Assembly (NCBI GenBank): GCA_016794075.1
Contig: JAEUKU010000393.1
Location: 1-12,858, forward strand
From: Rhodospirillaceae bacterium
GTDB taxonomy: Bacteria > Pseudomonadota > Alphaproteobacteria > Dongiales > Dongiaceae
Direction of reading: 5' to 3'
DNA: 12,858 bases
The notes under the pieces were generated by a model. It was not told the origin of the DNA. It was given only the letters and a program-made list of their open reading frames with translations, and made no database searches. Positions 1 to 8,800 of this stretch are shown in pieces. Each line of letters starts with the position of its first letter. Position 1 is the stretch's first letter. Both the position numbers and the translations under genes were made by a program.

Positions 1-48
1 CTCTTCGGCGAGCCGCGCATCGCCAAGAGCGAGACCGCGGCGAGCTGA
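1..48 (+). CDS. 3' end of an upstream gene (partial)
   Basis: Reading from base 1, fifteen sense codons end in a TGA at 46-48, giving the tail LFGEPRIAKSETAAS. The codons are GC-rich like the neighbouring genes, and the frame stops 37 bases before the next start, which fits a real gene end. The tail is too short to identify a family. It could also be a chance open frame, since only 48 bases are visible. Confidence 0.5.
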   Translation, partial: LFGEPRIAKSETAAS

Positions 49-85
49 GCCTATCGGCCCCCATTCAGATCCCGCGACCGACCTC

Positions 86-952
86 ATGACTTTTCCCACG
101 CGCGTCCTCCGCGGCCTCGGCGAGATCGCGCATTCCTACGACGCCTTCATCCTCGATCTCTGGGGCTGCCTGCATGACGGCATCGCCGTCTATCCGGCGG
201 CCCTCGACTGCCTGCACCGGCTGCAGGCGGCCGGCAAGAAATCCATCATCCTCTCCAACGCCCCGCGCCGCGCGCGCGAGGTCGCGGCGCGCATCGCCGA
301 AATGGGGATCGGCCCCGATCTCTATGCCGGGCTCTATTGCTCGGGCGAGGAGACCTGGCGCGCCATCACGGCGAATGAGATTCCCGCGCTCAGGGACCGC
401 GGCAAGCGCGTGCATGCGATCATGGCCGCGCGCGACCGCGCCATGGTCGACGATGCGGGGCTGGTGGAAGCGCGGCCGGAAGAGGCCGATTACGTGCTCG
501 CCATCGGGATCGAGACCGGCAGCGAGACGGTGGCCCAGTTCGAGCCGGATCTGCGCGTCGCGCTGAAACGCGGCCTGCCGCTGATCTGCGCCAATCCGGA
601 CCTCGTGGTGCATCGCGGCGGGGTGGAGGAGATCTGCGCCGGGTCGATCGCCCAGCGCTACGCAGAGATGGGCGGGGACGTCACCTGGTTCGGCAAGCCC
701 TATCCGGCGGTCTATCGTCGCATCCTCGGCGACTTCGCGCTGAAGCCGGAGCGCGTGCTCTGCGTCGGCGATTCGCTGCGCACCGACGTCGCCGGGGGCA
801 GGGGGATCGGCGCCGGGACTTTGTTCACCGTGGGCGGCATCCACCACGCCGAGATCCTCGTAGACAACAGGATAGAGCTTGCCCGGCTGGCGGCGCTGTG
901 CCGTAAGCTGGGCGAAACGCCGGATCACGCCATCGCGCATCTGGCGTGGTGA
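86..952 (+). CDS. HAD superfamily subfamily IIA hydrolase-like protein (TIGR01459 type)
   Basis: This 288-residue cytoplasmic protein has the layout of HAD-IIA phosphatases (NagD-like): a core with a C2-type cap. Visible motifs are motif I at D24-L-W-G-C-L-H-D-G32, motif II around S57-N58 (ILSNAPR), the motif III lysine K204 in WFGKPYP, and motif IV at G-D229-S-L-R-T-D234. The second motif I aspartate, the usual general acid/base two residues after the nucleophile, is a tryptophan (W26). From memory this DxWG form is typical of the alphaproteobacterial TIGR01459 family, whose substrate is unknown, so phosphatase activity should not be assumed. ATG at 86 has no strong Shine-Dalgarno sequence, but the conserved fold starts close after it. 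The gene lies 37 bases after the upstream stop and 40 bases before the cyclase, so co-transcription is plausible. Family assignment is firm; function is open. Confidence 0.88.
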   Translation: MTFPTRVLRGLGEIAHSYDAFILDLWGCLHDGIAVYPAALDCLHRLQAAGKKSIILSNAPRRAREVAARIAEMGIGPDLYAGLYCSGEETWRAITANEIPALRDRGKRVHAIMAARDRAMVDDAGLVEARPEEADYVLAIGIETGSETVAQFEPDLRVALKRGLPLICANPDLVVHRGGVEEICAGSIAQRYAEMGGDVTWFGKPYPAVYRRILGDFALKPERVLCVGDSLRTDVAGGRGIGAGTLFTVGGIHHAEILVDNRIELARLAALCRKLGETPDHAIAHLAW

Positions 953-961
953 AGGCACCTC

Positions 962-979
962 CTTCCCGCTTGCGGGAAG
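962..979 (+). promoter_or_regulatory. Perfect hairpin between the HAD gene and the cyclase, overlapping a possible RBS
   Basis: CTTCCCG-CTTG-CGGGAAG forms a perfect 7-bp stem with a CTTG tetraloop, 10 bases after the HAD stop. No T-tract follows, so it is not a classical intrinsic terminator. The right arm contains GGGAAG (974-979), the only purine-rich candidate ribosome site before the cyclase start at 993, though at a long 13-base spacing. The stem could lower translation of the cyclase, protect an RNA 3' end, or be a dispersed intergenic hairpin. A similar CTTG-centred stem lies at 11259-11281. Confidence 0.55.
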
Positions 980-992
980 CGGATCGGTTCGG

Positions 993-2798
993 GTGATCGG
1001 ATTCGTGACCCAGCTCTCGCGTACCTGGGAATGGACGTTCGCCGCGCCGGCTTCGGCGATCTGGCCGTTGCTGGCCGATACCGCGCGCTTCAACGAGGCC
1101 GCCCAGCTGCCCAAGCACGCGATCACCGAGATCCCGCAGCCTGACGGCGCGGTGCAGTATTTCGGCGCCGCGAAGATGGGGCCGTTCCATCTCAAATGGC
1201 GGGAGCAGCCGGTCAACTGGGTGACCGGGCAATGGTTCGAGCACAGCCGCTATTTCCAGAACGGCCCGCTGAAATCGCTCACCGCCGACCTGCGCCTTGC
1301 GCCCGAGGGCAATGGCTGCCGCGTGCAGTACACCCTGTCGCTGGAGCCCGCCAACCTGCTCGGCCGACTGATCAGCGGCCGCATGTTCGCATCGACCGAG
1401 AAGACCTTCAGCCGCATGGCGCAGGAGGCGGCCGATTTCGTCGCCGGAGAGCGTGCTCAGCCCTTCACCTATCAGGCGCCGCCGGTCGATGACGCGCGCC
1501 GCGCCCGCATCGACGCCATGGTGGCGGCGATCGAGGCGACGCCCAACGGCCACGGCCTGGCGCGGCAACTCGCCGAACACCTGCTTACCGCGCAGGAGGT
1601 CGATCTCTGGCGCGTGCGGCCGCTGGCGCTGGCGAAGCAGTGGAACGTGCCGCCGCGCCACGCCATCGAGCTCTGCCTGCAGGCGGTGCGCAGCGGCCTG
1701 CTCGAATTGCGCTGGGACCTGCTCTGTCCGCGCTGCCGCGTGGCCAAGGGCTGGTCGGGCGGCCTCGACCGCCTGCCGCAGGGGGCGCATTGCGGCTCCT
1801 GCAACATCGATTACGAGCGCGACTTTTCGCGCAATGTCGAGGCGAGCTTCCATCCGGCGCCGGCCGTCCGCGCGCTGGAAAGCGGCGAATACTGCCTGTG
1901 GGGGCCGATGTCGGTGCCGCATGTGAAGGCGCAGGTGCTGCTGCAGCCGGGCGAGACGCGCGAGCTGGCGGCGGCTCTGCCCTTCGGTCCCTATCGCTTC
2001 CGCACCCTCGAGCCGGGGCCGGAGGCGGATGTCGATTGGCAGGCGGGCGGTCTGCCGGTGCTGATCATCGGCGAGGACGCGGTCAGTGCCGGCCCGCCGG
2101 CGGGCCCGCATCTTCTGCGCCTGGTCAACCGCTCGTCCCGCCCCCGCATCGCCCTCGTCGAGGATCGCGCCTGGGTCGCCGATGCGCTGACCGCCGACCG
2201 CGTCACCGCGCTGCAGGCCTTCCGCGATCTCTTCTCCGACGATGTGCTGCGGCCGGGCGATGAGGTCGCGGTGGGCCGGATCGCGCTGCTGTTCAGCGAC
2301 CTCAAGGGCTCGACCGCGCTCTATCAGGCGATCGGCGATGCGCGCGCCTATCACCTGGTGCGCAATCATTTCGCCGTGCTGGCCGAGGTCATCCGCGACC
2401 ATGACGGCGCCATCGTGAAGACCATCGGCGACGCGGTCATGGCGGCCTTCGCGGCGCCGGCCCAGGCGGTCGCCGCCGCCCTCGACATCCAGGCCCGCAT
2501 CGCCGCCTTCAACAGGGAATCGGCGCCGGACCGTCCGCCCTTGGCCATCAAGCTCGGAATCCATGCCGGCCCGACCATCGCCGTCACCCTGAACGACCGA
2601 TTGGATTATTTCGGCTCGACCGTGAACATGGCGGCGCGGCTGCAGGGCGAGAGCCGGGCTGGGGAGATTGTCCTATCGCCGGAGATCGCCCAGGATTCGG
2701 CGATCCGCCCGCTCCTGGCCGGCCGGGACCTGCGGCCGGACCAGGCGGCGCTGAAGGGCTATGACCAGTCGGTTACCTTCTTTCGCCTTTTGGCCTAG
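993..2798 (+). CDS. Soluble class III adenylate/guanylate cyclase with SRPBCC and DUF5939-like sensory regions
   Basis: The 601-residue protein should convert ATP (less likely GTP) to a 3',5'-cyclic nucleotide in the cytoplasm; no membrane segment is seen. Order: an SRPBCC/START-like fold (about 7-150), a helical winged-helix-like stretch (about 165-240), a zinc ribbon C245-x2-C248-x18-C267-x2-C270, a beta-rich region (about 285-400), and the catalytic domain (about 430-600). The last three N-terminal parts resemble DUF5939. All key catalytic positions are visible: metal ligands D436 (FSDLKGS) and D480 (KTIGD), base-recognition K476 and D538 (DYFG), and transition-state N545 and R549 (VNMAAR). 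The Lys/Asp pair favours adenine. The open frame extends to a TTG at 879 inside the HAD gene, but GTG at 993 is chosen because it avoids overlap and precedes the SRPBCC fold; GTG at 1005 is an alternative. The ligand of the SRPBCC part is unknown. Confidence 0.9.
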   Translation: MIGFVTQLSRTWEWTFAAPASAIWPLLADTARFNEAAQLPKHAITEIPQPDGAVQYFGAAKMGPFHLKWREQPVNWVTGQWFEHSRYFQNGPLKSLTADLRLAPEGNGCRVQYTLSLEPANLLGRLISGRMFASTEKTFSRMAQEAADFVAGERAQPFTYQAPPVDDARRARIDAMVAAIEATPNGHGLARQLAEHLLTAQEVDLWRVRPLALAKQWNVPPRHAIELCLQAVRSGLLELRWDLLCPRCRVAKGWSGGLDRLPQGAHCGSCNIDYERDFSRNVEASFHPAPAVRALESGEYCLWGPMSVPHVKAQVLLQPGETRELAAALPFGPYRFRTLEPGPEADVDWQAGGLPVLIIGEDAVSAGPPAGPHLLRLVNRSSRPRIALVEDRAWVADALTADRVTALQAFRDLFSDDVLRPGDEVAVGRIALLFSDLKGSTALYQAIGDARAYHLVRNHFAVLAEVIRDHDGAIVKTIGDAVMAAFAAPAQAVAAALDIQARIAAFNRESAPDRPPLAIKLGIHAGPTIAVTLNDRLDYFGSTVNMAARLQGESRAGEIVLSPEIAQDSAIRPLLAGRDLRPDQAALKGYDQSVTFFRLLA

Positions 2799-2834
2799 TC
2801 CCGAAACACGCAAAATTAAGGATGCCGGCCGATC

Positions 2835-3479
2835 ATGAACGGGAAAACCGGCCCAGATCCGGCCTTGCGTCCGGGTTCGGGCGTGTCGCGCCGGGATTCC
2901 GGCGCGGGTGAAAGGCTTGCCGTGGCGGTTACCCATCCATCAGCTTCTCCGGACAGCGCCGGCGCCGCGATCGAGGCGCACCGCCAGGCCTGGTACGAGG
3001 ATTTCTGCGCCCGCGCCAAGGGCACCAACGTCAATGACCGTACCCTGCTGGCGACCGATTACCTGAACCACTTCAACGAGATCATCATGCTCATGGAGCT
3101 GGTTCCGGATGCGCCGGAATGCCTGGAGGATTGCTGCGCCTGGGAACCGAAGAGCTACGTCCAGCACTTCCAGGATTCGCATATCGCCGATCGCGACCTG
3201 GCCATCGCGGCCTATGCCTATTCCCCGCCGGAATTCCGCACCACCTTCGACTATGTCGTCGCCGAGATGAATCGCCTGGTGGCGACCGCGCTTCCCGCGA
3301 TCGAAGCCGCCACGCAGAAGGGCGACGCGGAGCGCTGCCGCCACATCGTGGAAATGTCGGTCGCCGGGCTGCGCGCGCTGGTCGACCGCGCCAGCGCCGC
3401 CATCCATGGCAACGTCCACGCCATGGACCAGGGCGAGATCGATCGCCTGATGGAGCTTTCCACCGCCAGCTGGGCCTGA
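2835..3479 (+). CDS. Conserved-looking helical protein of unknown function
   Basis: The frame encodes 214 residues. The first 29 are low-complexity and Gly/Arg/Ser-rich; the rest is predicted largely helical. I recognise no named domain. The central part has a compact cluster of His and acidic residues (YLNHFNE, then HFQDSHIADRDLA) and two cysteines in LEDCCAW, which could be structural or bind metal. There is no signal peptide or membrane segment. The start is uncertain. ATG at 2835 has AAGGA at 2817-2821, about 13 bases upstream. GTG at 2922, preceded by GAAAGG, would give 185 residues and drop the disordered leader. The gene starts 36 bases after the cyclase stop, so it may share that transcript, and it precedes the mutase gene by 119 bases. 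Coding is supported by length and GC-biased codons; function is unknown. Confidence 0.75.
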   Translation: MNGKTGPDPALRPGSGVSRRDSGAGERLAVAVTHPSASPDSAGAAIEAHRQAWYEDFCARAKGTNVNDRTLLATDYLNHFNEIIMLMELVPDAPECLEDCCAWEPKSYVQHFQDSHIADRDLAIAAYAYSPPEFRTTFDYVVAEMNRLVATALPAIEAATQKGDAERCRHIVEMSVAGLRALVDRASAAIHGNVHAMDQGEIDRLMELSTASWA

Positions 3480-3533
3480 CGCATCCAGCCTGCGACACGG
3501 GTTCCCAGGGGGCGGCCAAACCATTGCCGTTCC

Positions 3534-3563
3534 TGGACTTACGCGCGCCCGCTCCGTTATAGT
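3534..3563 (+). promoter_or_regulatory. Candidate sigma70-type promoter for the mutase gene
   Basis: TGGACT (3534-3539) and TATAGT (3558-3563) are separated by 18 bases and resemble the -35 and -10 elements. They lie in the only sizeable gap before the mutase gene and would give a leader of about 28 bases ending in its ribosome site. The -10 box is a good match; the -35 is weaker. No cobalamin riboswitch is visible in the short leader. This is a motif match only. Confidence 0.35.
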
Positions 3564-3587
3564 CGGCTCCGTTTTTGCACTGCGGCA

Positions 3588-3593
3588 GGGGAG
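3588..3593 (+). promoter_or_regulatory. Ribosome binding site deciding the GTG start of the mutase gene
   Basis: GGGGAG ends five bases before GTG at 3599. It sits inside the longer open frame that begins with TTG at 3575, so it argues for initiation at 3599 and removes eight residues from the longest possible reading. Confidence 0.7.
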
Positions 3594-3598
3594 CTTTC

Positions 3599-5749
<2,151 letters not shown>

Positions 5750-5759
5750 CATTGCATAA

Positions 5760-5810
5760 CGTGGCCGGCCGATCCGGGTAAGCCGGAGAGGGCCGCATGA
5801 GCCGGCCACG
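5760..5810 (+). promoter_or_regulatory. Structured intergenic element: 10-bp inverted repeat with nested hairpin before the giant gene
   Basis: CGTGGCCGGC (5760-5769) and GCCGGCCACG (5801-5810) are perfect inverted repeats around a 31-base loop. Inside it, CCGG-GTAAG-CCGG (5774-5786) can form a small second hairpin. The stem begins ten bases after the mutase stop and ends directly against the ribosome site of the next gene (5811-5819). No T-run follows, so a Rho-independent terminator is unlikely. It may control translation of the giant protein, mark an mRNA processing point that uncouples the two genes, or bind a protein as DNA. Structure is seen; role is inferred. Confidence 0.55.
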
Positions 5811-5819
5811 AGGGGAGGA
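5811..5819 (+). promoter_or_regulatory. Strong ribosome binding site of the giant coiled-coil gene
   Basis: AGGGGAGGA lies six bases before ATG at 5826 and is the best Shine-Dalgarno match in the window. It supports the chosen start and suggests efficient translation unless the stem immediately upstream interferes. Confidence 0.7.
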
Positions 5820-5825
5820 TAGGTT

Positions 5826-8800
5826 ATGAGCCTTTTCGGCGATCGGCGGATCTGGGGGGTCGCCGCCGGCGCGCTCACCTTGCTGTGGCTGGCGTTGGCG
5901 GGGGCCTATGTCCTCGATTACTGGGGCGTGGACGGGCTGCTGGGGCTCCTGCCGCATGAGCTGGGCGGGGTTCTCGCCGGCGTTTTCACGCCGATCTTCT
6001 GCATCTGGCTGATCGCCATCTATCTGATGCGCGGGCGCGAGATCCGCGACTACAACGACAAGCTCGCCGCGCGCCTGGCCGAGCTGACCTTTCCCGACGC
6101 GGCCGGCGAGCATCGCCTGCAATCGGTGTCCGAGGCCCTGAAGCGCCAGGCGGCCGAACTGCGGCTGGCGACCGAGGAGGCCGCCGCCGCGCTCGACGGC
6201 ACCAGGGCGCTGTTCCGCTCCCAGGCCAGCGATCTGGATACCGCCGCCAAGGCCGCGCGGTCGCGCACCGAGGATGTCGAGGCGACCTTGGCCGAGCAGC
6301 GCCGCGTCCTCGCCGAGATGATCGCGGTCGTCGAGAAGCAGCGCGGCGAATTGCGCCAGGCCGGCAAGGACCAGGCCGAGGCGCTGGGCACCGCCGCCAA
6401 TGAAGGCGCCGCCCGCATCGCCCAGGCGCTGGAGGTCAAACGCGGCGAGATCACCGGCATCATCGACCGTATCCTCGACCACGGTTCCGCCGTGCGTGAC
6501 GCGGTGGAGACCCAGGCGGACCGGCTGGGCGATGCCATCGACCGCAGCATCGACAAGTTCCAGGACCGCCTCGACGCGCTCGCCGGCCGCATCGACGAAG
6601 CCACCGAATCGAGCCGCCGCCAGAGCGAGAGCATGATGCAGGCTGCCTCGGCGCAGACCGCGGCGCTGGAATCCGGCCTGCAGGCGGCGATCGACCACCT
6701 GAAGAGCCATGTCGGCGACCTGCAGGATGCCGTGCGCGCCTCGCTCAACGCAGCCGCCGTCGATCTGGCCAAGTCCTTCGCCGAGACGCGCGAGCGCAAT
6801 GCCGACCTGACGCGCCAGGTGCAGGAAGATTTGAAGCGCGGCGCGCAGAACATGGAGGCCGCCGCCGCCGCCGCCGCCGCCACCCAGACGCAGATGACTG
6901 GCAAGCTCAGCGAGCAGGTGGCGCATCTGCAATCCGCCGCCGCCGCGACGACGGAGAGCGTGCGCGCCGCGACCCAGGCGGAGATCGCCGGGCTCGATCA
7001 GGCGCAGCGCACTGCCGGCGAGCGCTTCAAGGAGCTGGAGCGCACCATCGCCGCCGTCTCCACCCAGCTCGGCCTCACCATCGCCGGCCACAGCAAGACG
7101 CTGGAGGAGAAGTCCACGGCCGAGCATGAGCGCCTGGGCGAGGCCATGGGCCAGCTCGACCGCCGCTACGACAAGCTGGTCGAGGGCATCGACAAGCATC
7201 GCAGCGATCTGCTGCTGGCCGCCGACGAGGGCGCGCAGCGCCTCGCCAATGCGCTGAAACGGCACCAGGACACGCTTGGCGGTCTCGCCGCCTCGACCAT
7301 GGCCGATCTGGTGCGCAAGACCAGCGAGGCGCAGCGTCATTTCACCGATCATAGCAACGGCCTCGCCGCCACCATCCGCGCGGCGGCCGAGCAGATGGGC
7401 GGGCAACTCACCCGCCTCGCCGACCAGGCGGTGGCGGCGGCCGAGCGCTGCGCCGCCGACAACGCGGTGCTGGAACAGGCGAGCCGCGCCCAGGTCGAGC
7501 GCCTGAGCGGCGCCGCCAGCATGGCTTCGGAGCAGTTCCGCCAGGCCTTCGACCGCCTCGCCACCGATGTCAGCGCCATGTCGCAATCGGCCTCCGATCG
7601 GCTGGGCGAGCGCCAGGACGCCATGCGCGCCGCCTTGGATGAGCACAGCAAGAAGCTGGGCGAGGCGGCGATCGATTCCGCCCGCGCGCTCGCTGACAAG
7701 ATCGGCGAGTTCAGGGGCATTCTCGCCACCGCCGCCGACGCCGCGTCGAAGCAGACGACCGAATTGCAGCAGCTCGTCGACCAGCAGGGCGGCCGCATGA
7801 CCTTGGCGGCGGACGCCGCCTCGCAGCGCTTCCGTGTCCATATCGACAACCACGAGGTCAAGCTGGGCGAGCTGGCCGAGCTGGCGCAGAAGAAGGGCGA
7901 GGAGCTGGCCAAGCTGATCGAAGGCCACGGCACCATCCTGGAGGCCGCCGCCAATCGCGGCGCCGGGCTGTTCGCCGATCTGCTGCGCAAGGAGGCGGCC
8001 AAGATCGACCAGCACCTGCAGGAGGCCGACGAGCGCAATGTCCGCCTGACCGCCTCGGTGGAGAAGCAGTCCGAGCGCATGAGCGCGCTGATCGACGCCG
8101 CCGGGCAACGCCTGGCGCAGCAGATCACCAACCAGGAATCGCGCCTCGGCGATCTCGACAAGGCGCTGGATCAGCGCATGGAAAAGCTCGGCGAGCGCAT
8201 CGTCGACCAGAAGGGTCAGCTGATCACCGCCGCCGAGCATGCCGGCGACGCCTTGCGCCAGCGCATGTCGCTGCACACCATGGCGCTGAGCGAAACCTGG
8301 CGCGAGCAGCATGCCAAGCTTTCCGAACTGGTGCAGGCGCTGGAGACCCGCACCAGCAATCTGGGCGAGGAGCTGGAGGCGCATGCCAAGCGCGCCAATG
8401 ACGTCGCGGCGGAAAGCGCCGGCCGCTTCGGCGCCCATCTCGAGGAGCATACCGAGCGCATCAAGGGGCTGGAGGCCCAGGCGGCGGAGCATTGGCGCGC
8501 CGCGGTCAGTTCCTACGGCGATGCCATCTCCGCGGCGCTGCAGGAAATCGACCGCCGCGCCGCGACCCTGACCGACGCCGCTTCCGGGCAGAGCCGCGTC
8601 CTCTCGGAAGCCGCAGATCGCGCCGCGCAGGCGCTCGGCCAGCAGCTGGACGGCCATTCCCAGGCGCTCAGCGCGGTCGTGGATTCGCTGGTGCGGCGCA
8701 CCAGCGACCTGTCCAGCCTGGCGCTCGCCCAGGGCGACAAGCTCGGCGAAGTGACCGACCAGACCGGCGCCAAGATCAAGGAGCAGCTGGAACGCCACCT

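Noticed and set aside
879..992. An upstream extension of the cyclase from TTG at 879.
   Set aside because: It would overlap the HAD gene by 74 bases, lacks similarity to the SRPBCC fold and would place the intergenic hairpin inside the coding region.
825..2564. A 579-codon open frame on the - strand over the cyclase gene.
   Set aside because: It lies opposite a complete cyclase with intact catalytic motifs and is Arg/Gly/Ala/His-rich in the way typical of GC-rich antisense frames.
2824..2834. The 11-mer GCCGGCCGATC occurs just before ATG 2835 and again at 5764-5774, suggesting a shared operator.
   Set aside because: It is GC-rich and short; several chance 11-mer matches are expected in a 12.9-kb high-GC window, and the two sites differ in position relative to their genes.
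3480..3598. A possible cobalamin riboswitch before the mutase gene.
   Set aside because: The gap is only 119 bases and shows no B12-box-like sequence; the likely leader is under 30 bases.
7200..8700. The coiled-coil region as a chemoreceptor (MCP) signalling domain.
   Set aside because: No conserved MCP hairpin-tip motif or HAMP domain is visible, and a 1600-residue rod is far longer than any chemoreceptor cytoplasmic domain.
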